DNA of 64,000 bases from the NCBI GenBank assembly GCA_013180625.2, contig SNVD02014626.1, positions 27,366 to 91,365 of the forward strand, given 5' to 3'. The notes under the pieces are model-generated. The model made no database searches. It was given only the letters and a program-made list of their open reading frames with translations, and was not told the DNA's origin. The DNA is from Boswellia sacra (taxonomy: Eukaryota > Streptophyta > Magnoliopsida > Sapindales > Burseraceae). The position numbers and the translations under genes were made by a program. Shown in pieces: positions 10,858 through 22,557 of this stretch; the first letter of the stretch is position 1; the number at the start of each line of letters is the position of its first letter.

Positions 10858-12805
10858 TCAATCATATAACTGACAGATGCTTAAGGCTTTTTTTAGATTT
10901 TCAAACCTTGTTGTGTCCAATGCCTTAGTGAACAAGTCAGCCAATTGTTTATCTGTGGAGATGTGCTCAATGTGTATCACCTTAGATTCCACTAGTTCCC
11001 TTATAAAATGGTATCTAATATCAATGTGTTTTGTTCTAGAATGCTTAACAGGATTTTTGGAAATATTTATGGCACTAGTATTATCACAAAACACAGTAAT
11101 GGGTTTCTGTTCAATACCATAATCACTCAACATTTGTTTTATCCACAACAGTTGTGTACAATAACTCCCTGCTGCTATGTATTCGGCTTCAGTTTTAGAT
11201 AAAGAAATTGAGTTATGCTTCTTACTGTGCCAGTACCAAGATAAAAACAGCCTCCTGAAGTGCTTTTTCTGTCATCTGCATTTTCTATCCAATCTGTATC
11301 ACTGAACCCTGCAAGACAATCATTTGTATCTTTAGAAAACCATATTCCATAGTCATATGTTTCATGAACATACTTGATGATTCATTTTGCTGCTGCTATG
11401 AGGTAAAGTAGACTGCCAATAATGCTTCTGTACAAACTTGCATCAACATCTTTTCCTATATTGTCTTTTGAAAGTTTTAGATTAGTACTGATAGGAGTTT
11501 TCATTGGTTTTGCATTTTCAAGCCCAAATTTCTTAACTAGATTTTTGGCATATTTTGATTGAGATATGAATATCCCATCATTCATTTGCTTAACCTGCAA
11601 TCCAAGAAAGAAATTTAATTCTCCTACCATGCTTATCTCAAATTCTTCCTGCATCAACTTAACAAACTCAGTAATTTTACTTTTGTTAGTTGATCCGAAA
11701 ACAATGTCATCAACACATATTTGAGCAACAATAAAATAGTTTGATGTATGTTGATAAATCAGGTTTTATCATTGTTGCCTCTTTTATAATCTCTGTTGAT
11801 TAAAAAATTAGTCAACCTTTGATACCAAGCTCTAGGAGCTTGTTTCAAACCATACAAAGCTTTGTGCAATTTGTACACAAAATCTGGATGTTTAGGATCT
11901 TCAAATCCTTTAGGCTGTTCAACAAAAACTTCTTCATTGAGATAGCCATTCAAAAATGCAATTTTAACATCCATTTGGTATAACTTAAATTCAAGCAAAC
12001 AAGCAATTGCAAGAAGTAATCTGATTGATTCAAGTCTAGCTACTAGTGCAAAGGTTTCATCACAGTCTATGTCTTCAACTTGAGTGTAACCTTGTGCAAC
12101 TGGCTTAGCTTTATTTCTAGCTACTTGTCCACTTTCATCAGTTTTATTTTTGAAAATCCATTTAGTTCCAATGACATTTGTATTACTTGGCCTAGGAACT
12201 AATTCCCACACTTCATTTCTCTTAAATTGATTAAGTTCATCTTGCATAGCTTGAATCCATACTTCTTCTTTTAAGGCTTCTTTCACATTCTTTAGCTCAA
12301 CTAAAGAAACATAACATGCAAACCTTATTTGGTTTTTTACCTTGCTTCGAGTCTTCATCATGCCATCTGGTGGTCCAATGATGGAACTCGTTGGTGTGCC
12401 TTCTGAATCCGTATGGGTGGATCTTTTCTATCATCACTATTCTGAATCGAATTTTGATTTAAATCTGAGTTATCAGATGTTACTGTCACATCGGGTGTAA
12501 CAGCCACTGTTTCCTCTTTTATAACAACATCTTCTTGTTTATTACTGTCTGGATAAGATTTTTCTGCATCTTCTGTGAAGCTGGTTATGCTTTCTCTTAC
12601 GAGTATTTTGCATAATCATCATGATCATCAAATACTACATTTGCAGATTCCATGGCTGCCTCAGTTCTCAGATTATAAACTCGAAAAGCTTTGTTGTTTT
12701 GTGCATATCCCACAAAGACTCCTTCATCACTCCTTGGATCCAATTTTCCTAACAGTTCTCTATCGTTTAAGATGTAACACCTGCATCCAAAGACATGAAA
12801 ATATT

Positions 12806-12918
12806 TTAAATTATGTTTTCTTCCTTTCAAGATTTCATAAGGTGTCTATTTTATGCCAGGTCTAAGAAATGTGATGATAGAAAAAATCTTAAATTAGGTT
12901 TTCTTCCTTTCAAGATTT
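12806..12918 (+). repeat. Imperfect 30-bp direct repeat in A integrase
   Basis: TTAAATTATGTTTTCTTCCT at 12806 recurs as TTAAATTAGGTTTTCTTCCT at 12889, both followed by TTCAAGATTT. This local duplication disrupts the integrase frame. Confidence 0.75.
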
Positions 12919-13079
12919 AAAAGCAAGCAGTGCTTATAGCTTCAACTCATAGCCTCTTGGTCAACTTCTTGCTATTAAGCATTACTCTTACCATCTCTTG
13001 AATAGTTCTATTCTTCCTCTCTACAATACCATTCTGTTCAGGGGTTTTAGGAGTTGAAAATTCATGATCAGTTCCATGG

Positions 13080-13084
13080 TATTT
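13080..13084. repeat. Target-site duplication TATTT, left of G1
   Basis: Identical to 23605-23609 on the other side of G1. It lies in the integrase of A. Confidence 0.9.
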
Positions 13085-14489
13085 TGACACATCCGAAAAA
13101 AGGATTGTCTCCCAAGTATAGGAGTGTCAAAGTAATAAAACCCGATGAGTCCAGGGTCGATCCACGAGGAAGGGGATTTTAACGCTACAAACTATAAGCA
13201 AGCAAATATGATATGGATGATTCAAAGAGATGACAAGATAACATCAATAATTATAAGTAAAGAGAAGTTCGTAAACAATAAATGAGAATCACACAAGAGA
13301 AATTAACACAATAATAATGAAAGCTAAGGTTAGGGGATCCGCCCTTGATATTTTAAATAAGGATAAACACCCCATTTTAGTTATATGAATTAAATTTGCT
13401 TCGTTATCAATATTTATACCATTACTTGTAAATGGGCTCAAGCATCCAATGTGCCAATCACAATATGTCTACAACAAGTCAAGGTTCCTAGCTAGATTCG
13501 TGTTGGTAAGAAAGAACCATACGACATCTAGAAAGGATCCAAGTATTTGATGTGCCAAGGATTGTCGACAATGGATCAAGACCTCCACTTTACGAGTGGT
13601 GTCAAGATTGATTAGATAAATAAATATAAATCATATAAACAACACAAGATTATGATTATTAAGCACATATTAAAGGGTTAGAGAATTCTTATTCTCGTAT
13701 CAAGGGTTTCACCGTTTCACCTTAGCAAAAGAGAAATAAGAAAGACATTATAAGAGAAAGAAAACAAATTACAAGAAAAAGGAAATTCATTAATAACATT
13801 AAAACACAAGAGAGAAAAACACAATAACAAGAGATACACAATACAAGATCCCAGCTAAGGCCAAGATATTGCAGGCAAGGCCAAGATGCCCTAATGGATC
13901 ACAAGGCACCTCTATTTATAGATACATTTAGGGGCAAACTTGTCAAATTATAAGAGAATAATTGTCAAATATAGGATGCACCAACTTTGACAATTGGGGT
14001 AATTAGGTGAACCGACTTTGACCACTGATTTTGATATTGAATTATTGAGACTTTTAATCATATGTCTTCATAAAAGTCGTAGATATTTCTCTCAGCTTTC
14101 TAGAGCATTTTAATTCATACGATTTAGATACGAATTCTGAGAGATATGGTCAAAATACTGAGGCATAGTCAAGCTGGGCCGAATCTGCAGATAGGTTCAC
14201 TTCAAGCCCATTTTTGGTCCACTAAAAGCCCGAATTTGATGATGCTTGTGAAATAAAATCTTGTAGATAATTTAATCAACTTTCCAAAACATTAAGATTT
14301 GCATCATTCTGATTTATAAATAGAAAATTATACCCATTTTACCGAACCTGTAACAAAACCAAAATTAAGAGAGTTAATTCCAAAGATGCAAATGCTACAA
14401 ATATGTTTAAGTTGAGGAATTTAATGACACTATTAATGCAATATGATCAATTAAACTCTTATTAAGCATACATATTTAAGTGTTCATCA
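13085..14489 (-). repeat. G1 3' LTR (complete)
   Basis: 1,405 bp. On the minus strand it runs from TGATGAACAC to GATGTGTCA. A TATA box (CTATAAATAG on the minus strand) lies near 13915. It is homologous to the solo LTR at 41746-43094. Confidence 0.94.
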
Positions 14490-14503
14490 CACCCCCCAAC
14501 CAG
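14490..14503 (-). other. G1 polypurine tract
   Basis: Minus strand GGTTGGGGGGTG lies directly next to the LTR start TGATGAAC. Confidence 0.75.
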
Positions 14504-15785
14504 CTTATTGCTAGTCCGTAGCAATTAAAGCGTTATTATTTATAAGTGATTTATGGAATTTTACATCCAAGGCGGTCATTATTGCACTCTCCTTGATTTT
14601 ATCCTAATAAACAAACTCTCAACCATTTTTTTTGTTAATGACTCATGTACCCTTCAGTCAAGATATCAACAAACCTTCTTTTGTGCTCAGTTGACGCATG
14701 ACTATGGGGCTTATTAGAAAAAAGCCATATCGGTTCTAGTATTTGTTAAGGCTAACAACCTTAGGTAGGGGGCATTTATTCATTTTATATATTTTTTTTT
14801 CTTTTTTTTTTTTTAAAGAATGCATCTTTAACCCATGTAGCGAGCCTTAGGCTAATGACTCCCAGACCAGTTGGCCTTAGGGCATTAGGTGTTAAGACAC
14901 CCCTATGAGCTTAACGACTCAGGTTGCCGATGCTTTATTTTTGCTTAGAAACTTGTGGATAGTGCAATGTTCAATCCCATTAAGCTTTCTCCTTAATCCA
15001 TGTAGTGAGCTTTGGGACAATAGCTCCCAAATCAGTTGGTCTTAGGGTATTAGGTGTTGAGGCACCCCTCGGGCTTAATTGCTCGAATTAAGGAGGCTAC
15101 GAGACCAAACTTATCCATAATTGCTTTGTCTTCTTTTTTTTCACTTTTTTTCTTCTTCTCTTTCTTTTCTCTATTTTTTTTTTAATTTTCCCCTTCCTTT
15201 GTGTCGTTATCCTAAACAAAATAAAAGAACTCAAATATTACAACATTTTATTTCGCCACCCACAATCATGCATCAAGGTATGTGTGTGTGTGAAGAATGG
15301 TTCATGAATACTTACTTAGCGAGTACATAAACATATAGTTTATTAAATGACAAGGTTGTAAGAGTTCATAGATTTGAATAATTCAAAGTGAAATGAATAA
15401 GACCTCCTTGTTATAAAATTCAAAAATCAAAACTAAATAATATCAAGTTAGTTAAAATAAGTCTTCATAAATGCAAAATAAAATGACAAATTGGTTAGAG
15501 TTTGTTTCAAGAGTTCAAACTGGTCCTCCTTACTCTGTCATTCCTTACCCAAAATGCGTTTCAAGAGGATTTGAACTCCTTACACCGCACTCTAAATCTA
15601 ATTACTAACTCGCTTTTTTTTTGGCAAGAAAAAGAAAAGTCAAGACACACTTATGTCTACTATCCTTCCCCCTCAACCAAATGAAACATTGTCCTCAATG
15701 TTTAAATGTAGAGAGATAAAGTATAGGAGACATTACCTGAAGAAAATAAAATAAAATGCTAAAAATAAAATAAAAGATAAGAAAA
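14504..15785 (-). other. G1 3' untranslated region
   Basis: No coding sequence. It contains an imperfect duplication (see 14827-15092), long T tracts near 14790 and 15170, and near 15660-15700 the block ACATTGAGGACAATG (minus strand). Blocks of this kind are common near the 3' end of Athila-like elements. Confidence 0.6.
14827..15092 (-). repeat. Two imperfect ~100-bp repeats in G1 3' UTR
   Basis: The segment CCATGTAGCGAGCCTTAGGC...GGTGTTAAGACACCCC at 14827-14930 recurs with changes at 14991-15092 (CCATGTAGTGAGCTTTGGGA...GGTGTTGAGGCACCCC). Confidence 0.8.
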
Positions 15786-16436
15786 TTACAAACGGAGATT
15801 CAGATCCAATTTGCACTTTTTGTTTTGCCCTCCTGACCAATTAATTTGAGTACTAGCTGGGTTAGGTTCGTATTCAACTACTTCTAATTTGTCAAGTAAC
15901 TCACCAGTAGAAGTGGCAGAAATAAGGATCTGTCTCGCCGAATAAGGGATAAAATTTTGTTCCACAGCTGCATCAGCAAAACTTATTAACGGATCAAAGA
16001 AATTTTTGACATTCAACAAACCTATGGGTTTTTTATGGAGATTCAGTTGGGCCCAAGAGGCAATTTGAAAAATTTCTTCAAGAGTACCAAAGCCACCTGG
16101 TAAAGCAATAAAGGCTTTTGAATTGATAAGCATATGTGCCACGCATTCATGCATAGAGGAGACCTGTAACTCCTTCCCAACCATTTTTCCAACGACGCTT
16201 TCTACAGCCAAAGCTTTAGGAATAACTCCTAAAACTTGACTACCTCTTACATGTGCAGCTGTTGACACGCAACCCATTAATCTGAGGCTACCTCCCCCAT
16301 AAACCACATGAATCTTTCTTTAAGCCAATAGCCTACTAAGATAGCTTGATACCTCGATAAACTCTTCACTTTTACTCGGTCGAGATCCACAAAATACAAA
16401 TATCCTTTGGATTCAATGTTTTGAAGTTCCCTCCAT
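15786..16436 (-). pseudogene. Intronless LOG-like gene (cytokinin riboside 5'-monophosphate phosphoribohydrolase) captured in G1
   Basis: LOG enzymes release active cytokinin bases from their nucleotides in the cytosol. Reading from ATG at 16434-16436, the frame gives RIFVFCGSRPSKSEEF, RKIHVVYGGGSLRLMGCV, VLGVIPKAL, the catalytic LPGGFGTLEE, ASWAQLNLHKKPIGLLNV and SARQILISA. This is nearly the whole family length, about 215 codons. TGA (16413-16415) and TAA (16320-16322) interrupt the N-terminal part; the rest is open from 16307. The MHERxxxM-type substrate-site Arg is Cys (MHECVAHM), fitting a CG to TG change. Plant LOG genes have several introns; none is present here, so an RNA-derived copy is likely. 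It ends KKCKLDLNLRL. Confidence 0.88.
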
Positions 16437-16689
16437 GTCTATGCAATGTGTGAAGAAGAGAACAAGAGATGTGATATTTATGGAGTGTAAAAAGGTTTGC
16501 TAATGATGACATCTATATAGGTAGCTCGGTTGGTTATCGAAAAAGTTGACAATAATGCATAAAAATTCAAAAAAGATGATGAAATAAGACATCATAAGTC
16601 AAGCAAAAGATAAAATTAAAAAATGACAGCTATGATCCATTAAAATTCAAAAATGATGGCACGCATGCATATGTACCGGTAGTTGTGAC

Positions 16690-17080
16690 TGTGGCTCACA
16701 TCTTCCTCTGATTTTACGTCTAGAAATGGCTTAAACACCTTCTATGAGTTGGGGATATGCTTCCCATCCAGTTTTCTTATAGACTGGCAAACATGGTCGT
16801 TTTGAGTTAGATTCCTAAGACTATAGCGTTCCTACTCATCTTAGAATTGTGTCCACAATTTGAAAATTTCACGCTGCACAAGTCCACAAGAATGCGTCTC
16901 AAGAGTCATTCGGATATCATCCAAAGACTCCTTACTCAGTCCATTCTTGATGAACTGTAGTTTATCCTTGTGATTATTAGACAAATATCCCAAGGAGCAA
17001 CAACGCTGGTTACAAGTCCATCTTGCACATTTGGGACAAACTTGTAACCTTTTCGCTCTTCGCTTTTTGGTGTAAGAGCT
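16690..17080 (-). pseudogene. Decayed Cys-rich ORF upstream of LOG in G1
   Basis: One minus-strand frame reads CPKCARWTCNQRCC followed by KDKLQFIKNGLSKESLDDIR, then MTLETHSCGLVQREIFKLW, before stops at about 16855. After the stops, similar frames continue (LRNLTQNDHVCQSIRKLDGK). The paired cysteines suggest a zinc-binding module. I do not recognise the family. It may be a second captured gene or an accessory ORF of the element. It lies between integrase and LOG on the same strand. Confidence 0.5.
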
Positions 17081-17133
17081 TTTTCCATACCTGGCATGTG
17101 AGAAATAAGATTATCTGAAAATTCACAAGAAAA

Positions 17134-17337
17134 TCAAACCTTGGCTTCAATTAACCATCTTACTTCAATAGGCATACCCTTACGCATCAACATCTTTAGT
17201 CTTTCTGCGCGAGCTTTGTAAATTTTAAGCAAATCATTTTGGGGAAGAGAGGGAAAATGTTTGTGCAATTTTGAGAGAATGGTATTCATGTGAAGAAAAT
17301 GAGAGAGAAGAAAAGAAAATGGATGCAAGGTGAGCAA
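17134..17337 (-). pseudogene. Short ORF of unknown function in G1
   Basis: 67 codons beginning MLTLHPFSFLLSHFLHMNTI and ending RWLIEAKV. It lies after the end of integrase and just before the Cys-rich ORF remnant, so both may derive from one former gene. No family recognised. Confidence 0.35.
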
Positions 17338-17416
17338 CAGTTTTTAGGGAACTAAAAAACCGACTTTAAAAGCCATGGAGTATCGTATCCGCCACTTGAT
17401 CGGGCAAAATCAATCC

Positions 17417-18524
17417 TTAAAAAGGATCGATTAAAGCAATGGACTCTTCATTTTGGTCAAAATTTTCAAAGAATGGTTTTAACCGTTTACCATTAACTTT
17501 AAACACATTAACAATGAAAGGCCTAGTCCAACGAGACCAAAGTTTACCAGGAAACAAGTGCAATCTTGAATCATACAAAAGAACTTTTTGTGAAGGTTCA
17601 AAAGATTTTCTAACAATAAATTTATCATGAAAAACCTTCATTTTTTCTTTGTAGATTTTAGAATTTTCATAAGCCTCATTCCTGATTTCTTCAAGTTCAC
17701 TCAGTTGGAGTTTACGTAACTTGCCCAATAAGCTTTATGCTCAATTTCCACAAGCAAGTGACAAGGTTTTCCATAAACTAATCTATAAAGAGACATTCCC
17801 AATGAAGTTTTGAAAGTAGTTCGGTAAGCTCAAAGTGCATCATTAAGTCTTAAAGACCAATCTTTACGATTTGGGTTAACCGTTTTTTCTAAAATCTGTT
17901 TTATCTTCCTATTAGCTAATTCAACTTGTCCACTTGTTTGTGGTGATAAGGTGTAGAAATTTTATGGGTTATTTCATATTTCTTCATTAAAGTTTCAAAT
18001 GGTTTGTTACAAAAATGTGTACCCCCATCACTAATAATGGCTCGAGGAATTCCAAATCTACACAAGATATTTTCTTTCAAGAATTTGATAACTGTTTTGT
18101 GATCATTGTTTCGACATGGAATTGCCTCGACCCATTTTGAAACATAGTCTACTGCAACAAGGATGTACACAAAACCAAATGACAATGGAAAAGACCCCAT
18201 AAAATCAATACCACAACAGTCAAAGATTTCAACAATAAGAATAGGATTCAAAGGCATCATGTTTCGTTTTGAAATGGATCCCAATTTTTGACAATTTTCA
18301 CAAGTTTTGCAAAATGCATGTGTATCTTTAAATAAGGTGGGCCAATAAAATCCATATTGTAAGATCTTAGCAGCTATTTTTCTAGATGAGAAATATCCTC
18401 CACATGCTTCAGAATGACAAAAGTTAATGACACTACTTACCTCATTGTCGGGTATGTATCTTCTTATTATTTGGTCTGGATAATATTTGAAAAGATACGG
18501 ATCATCCCAATAAAAATTTTTCAC
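17417..18524 (-). pseudogene. G1 integrase (frameshifted)
   Basis: The HHCC zinc domain reads CHSEACGGYF...CKTCENCQKLG, where the usual second His (GGHF) is Tyr. The catalytic Asp residues lie in CCGIDFMGSFP and AIISDGGTHFCN. A one-base deletion in TPYHHKQ moves the frame just before the catalytic Glu (normally ..SGQVELANR, visible in the next frame at about 17920). A C-terminal section at 17417-17728 has [20 protein letters not shown], the usual gypsy integrase tail, and [10 protein letters not shown]. Non-functional. Confidence 0.88.
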
Positions 18525-18608
18525 CTCGGTTAAAAATTTTCTTTTGTCTTGTGCATTCCAATGAGGTGGAATTTTTCCTGTTGCAAGAAAATTTACAATG
18601 TTAGCAAA

Positions 18609-19364
18609 CTATGGTACAACCACAATGGAAAATAAAAATTCATCAGGAAAAGAATCATTGATAGGTGAAGTTTCAATTAATGTCTCTGCCGTTAGTCTTG
18701 AAAGATGATCTGCAATGACATTTTCGGCTCCTTTCTTATCCTTTATTGTGATGTTGAATTCTTGGAGCAATAAGATCCACCGTATCAATCTAGGTTTTGC
18801 ATCCTGTTTAGTCATTAAATATCTCACAACTGCATGGTCAGTGTAAACAATCGTGGGAGAACCAATTAAATAATATCAAAATTTGTCCAATACAAATACT
18901 ACTAAAAGTAGTTCTTTTTTAGTTGTTGTGTAATTTATTTGTGCATCATTTAAAGTCCTACTTGCATAGTATATCACATAAGACTTACCTTCTTTTCTTT
19001 GTCCTAAGATAGCACCGACGGCATAATCACTTGCATCACACGTCAATTCAAAAGGTAATGACCAATCAGGAGATTGCATCATTGGAGCAGTCGTTAAAAG
19101 TCTAATTAATTTATCAAAGGCATGTTGACATTCTTGAGTCCATTCAAAAGAAGTGTCTTTTATTAAGAGGTTACAAAGAGGTTTAGATAAAGCACTGAAA
19201 TTTCTTATGAAACTCCTATAAAATCCAGCACGCCCTAACAATGAACGAACCTCTTTAACTGTTTTTGGTGGAGACAAATAGGAAATTAATTCCACTTTTG
19301 CATTGTCCACTTCAATTCCCTTAGAAGACACCACATGACCTAAGACAATTCCCAAAGTGACCAT
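18609..19364 (-). pseudogene. G1 RNase H and RT connection (broken)
   Basis: It begins at 19364 with GHVVSSKGIEVDNAKVELI, then LLGRAGFYRSFIRNFS and the RNase H start FELTCDASDYAVGAILGQR, then TTTKKELLLVVF. A stop at 18876 splits it. 18609-18827 continues with [19 protein letters not shown] and ADHLSRL. It degrades the RNA strand during cDNA synthesis. Confidence 0.88.
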
Positions 19365-19379
19365 ATAATGACATTTTTC

Positions 19380-20110
19380 TCAATTCAAAATGAGACCTTT
19401 TTCTACACACCTTTTTAGGACTTTTTCTAAATTTTCAAGACAATTATCAAAAGAGTTTCCAAAGACAGTTAAATCATCCATGAAAACTTCTAAACAATGC
19501 TTAACCATGTCACTGAAAATGCTTAACATGCATCTTTGAAAAGTGATTAGGGCATTGCAAAGTCCAAAAGGCATTCTCTTAAATGCAAAAGTGCTGAAGG
19601 GGCACGTGAATGTGGTCTTTCCTTTGTCTTTGAGTGCAATAGAATTCGATAATAGCCTGAGTATCCATCAAGAAAGGAGTAGTAGAGGTGTCCTACTACT
19701 CTTTCAAGAATTTGGTCAAGAAATGGTAAGGGAAAATGGTCTTTTCTGGTGACAGCATTTAATTTTCTATAATCAATGCACATCCTCCAACTAGATGAGA
19801 CTCGAGTTGGCAATAATTCACCCTTTTCATTTTTGACAACTGTAATGCCAAATTTTTTAGGTACTACTTGTGTGGGACTTACTCACTTACTATCAGAAAT
19901 AGGGTAGATAATTCCCACATCAAGTAGTTTGAGAACTTTAGCCCTAATGACCTCTTTCATGTGTGGATTTAATCTCCTTTGAGGTTGTTGGGATGTTTTG
20001 GCATTTTCCTTTAAATGTATTCTATGTGTGCAAATTAAAGGGTTAATGCCTTTTATATCTTTTAAAGTCCACCCGATTGCATTTTTATGCCTTTTAAGCA
20101 CTTCTATCAA
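19380..20110 (-). pseudogene. G1 reverse transcriptase (broken)
   Basis: N-terminal part at 19883-20110 (GWTLKDIKGINPLICTHRI). Then 19547-19813 has SSWRMCIDYRKLNAVTRKDH, PLPFLDQILERVVG and FLDGYSGYYRI, followed by a frameshift. 19380-19574 has MPFGLCNALITFQRCML and the polymerase motif EVFMDDLTVFG. The active-site Asp pair is kept, but the protein cannot be made in one frame. Confidence 0.9.
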
Positions 20111-20356
20111 CTTACCTTGTCACTCGTATGTGAGGGATGAAAAAATTATCACCGGATATGTCTAATTCTCCCCAAGATATGCATATTTCAGTCCTTCAGG
20201 TAAGGGCTTTAGTTCTAACTTGGGAGCTTCCTCTTCTTTGCCCCAATTCTTCGAATCTTGGTTTTGAGCCTTTTTCCATCACTTATGCACAATTCAATAA
20301 AGAACATATATCAGAAAGATCATACTCTAGTTCCATACCTGATTCTAATGAATTCA

Positions 20357-21100
20357 TCAACAAGTTTCCAAAGGGTCAGAAGAACTCCCTTTTTGGATGT
20401 GATCTTCCACAATAGATTCAATCGCATTGGCCTTATCAATTTCATCTTCTTCTTCATTTGGTTGTTTGCACATATTAAAAACATTAAGTTCCAATGTCAT
20501 GTTCCCAAATGATAGCTTCATGACTCCATTCCTGCAATTAATCAAGGCATTAGAGGTAGCTAGAAATGGACGCCCTAAAATAACAGGAATTGAATTGTTT
20601 ACTTCCACTAGTTGTGTGTCCAAGACGATAAAATCCACTGGGTAAATGAATTTATCGACTTAAACTAATACATCTTTTACTACTCCTCTTGATGCTTCAA
20701 CTGATCTATCAGCAAGCAAAAGAGTCATAGAATTCGGCTTTAACTCACCTAGATTGAGTTTCTGAAAAACCGAATATGGAAGCAAATTCACACTAGCACC
20801 AAGATCAAGTAAAGCTTGTTCAATTTTATGGTCTCCAATAACACATGAAATTGTACGACAACCTAGATCCTTATTGTTTTGAAGAATAGCACTTACTTGC
20901 TCAGCTAGAAAGGCCTTCTTTTCCACATTTAGTTTTCTTTTCACAGTGCACAAGTCTTTCAAAAATTTTGCATAAGAAGGTACCTGTTTGATCATATCAG
21001 GCAAGGGAATGTTAACCGTTACCTGTTTGAAAATTTCAAAGATTTCAGAATTGTGAGTTGGCTTCTTTTGTGTAGCTAATGCTTGAGGAAATGGAGGCAC
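20357..21100 (-). pseudogene. G1 aspartic protease region (broken)
   Basis: 20660-21100 reads KQVPSYAKFLKDLCTVKRKL and QALLDLGASVNLLPYSVFQK. The protease motif is DLGA in place of the usual D(S/T)GA, as is common in Athila-like elements. 20357-20638 continues with NSIPVILGRPFLATSNALIN. A stop at about 20657 separates the two. Confidence 0.85.
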
Positions 21101-21151
21101 AAATGAGGATTCGGTTTCTTCTTCGCTAGGTGTTGGTTTGGCAACCTCTTC

Positions 21152-22557
21152 CTATCCTTTAGAGATCGATTTTTCTTCTTTCTCACAAGAGTTAGGAATG
21201 TATTTTTCAACAATCTTACCATTATGAAGGGTCATGATTGACTTGGCTTGGTCAAAATAATGGTTACTTGAACTCCCTGCATTTGAGTTAGATTGATCTT
21301 TGGGGTTTTGCAATGTTTGAGAAGGAAATTTTTCCTTCTCTTGGATGCTAAATGTAGATGCAAATTTTTCAAGAGTTTCTGACAAATTTGCTAATGTTTG
21401 AGCAATTTGACTATTGAAAGTCTCTTGCTTTGTAATGAATTAATGCAATGTTTCTTCAAGGTCATTCCTAGAAGGAGGAGCATAAACATGATCATGAGAA
21501 TTTTGAAAATTTTCTCGTGATTTGAAAGGGGACTTGTGAAGATTGTGCATGATTGTCATTTTTCCAACTAAAATTTGGATGATTTCTCCAACTAGGATTG
21601 TAGGTTTGTGAATATGGATTGTGATTTGGCCTTTTGAAAGTGTTCAAGGCATTGGCTTGCTCACGGAGACATTCCCTAAAGGCAGGCAAAGTTGGGCAAT
21701 CATTAGTAGAATGGTCATTGTCATTACAAATGTTACAGACATTTTATTGAATAGAATTCAATTGACCACTCTTTTTCGTTTCCAAAGCCTCGACTTTTCT
21801 AGCTAGGGATGCATATTTGGCTTGAAGGTCATGGTCTTTCCTAAGATTGTAAATGCCTCTATTGGATGTCGAGGTTGGGGCCTTGCTTGGTGCCTTATAT
21901 GTGCCAGCAGTGTCCCAATTTTGTGCCTTTTCTGCCAAGGAATCTACCAGTCAATTGCTTCCTCAGGGTCTTTTTCTCCAAATTCTCTATTACACATTAA
22001 TTCTAATAGTTGCCTATCTTGAGGTGTTAACCCTTCATAGAAGTGTGCAACTATTCTCCAAGTTTCAAAACCATATTGAGGACAGGTATTAAGTAGTTTC
22101 TTATACCTATCCCAACATTGGTAAACGGTTTTTGAGAGAAATTGGAAATTTGTCTTTTAAGAGAATTTGTTCTATGGGTAGGAAAATTTTTTTTCAAAAA
22201 TTGTTGTTTCATCTCATCCCATGAACTGATGGAATTCGACCTCAAATTTTGCAGCCATGTTCTAGCTTTATCTTTTAAAGAAAAAGGAAAAAGCATTAAT
22301 CTAATGGTGTTTATGCTACAATTCGGGTCAGTGTAGGAGTTACATACCTCTTTAAAGAGTTTTAAATGCGAATATGAGTTCTCCACATCAAGGCCATGAA
22401 GGATGGGTAGAAGTCGAACAAAACTTGGCTTAAAATTGAAATGGATTGAATCTGGAGGAGAAACTATATAGGATGGTGCACTAGTCCTTACCGGATTCAT
22501 GTCGTCTCTGAGGGTTCTTGGTTGGTTTTGATCATTTTGTTGGGAACGGTTTTGATC
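21152..22557 (-). pseudogene. G1 gag (broken)
   Basis: The retrotransposon gag core at 22051-22557 reads FKPSFVRLLPILHGLDVENS, FPFSLKDKARTWLQNLRSNS and SWDEMKQQFLKKNFPTHRT. A CCHC knuckle CNICNDNDHSTNDC lies near 21700-21741, followed by a Pro/Asn-rich linker (21492-21689) and 21152-21385. Stops and shifts occur between these. The start codon region is lost: the frame runs directly into LTR sequence at 22558. Confidence 0.85.

Larger units (their letters stand above)
10858..13084 (-). pseudogene. A integrase C-terminal part, reverse transcriptase and RNase H (broken)
   Basis: On the minus strand this begins with the continuation of integrase after the G1 insertion (PEQNGIVERKNR near 13030, then KYFHVFGCRCY and GVFVGYAQNNKAF at 12597-12830). 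RT follows: VWELVPRPSNTNVIGTKWIF, YQMDVKIAFLNGYLNEEVFV, LYGLKQAPRAWY. The catalytic motif, normally YVDD, reads CVDD at 11706-11717. RNase H ends at 10858 with VFCDNTSAINISKNP and HSRTKHIDIRYHF. Frameshifts occur at about 11760, 11380 and 11150, with a short direct repeat at 12806-12918. It would copy element RNA to cDNA, but this copy is dead. Confidence 0.9.
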
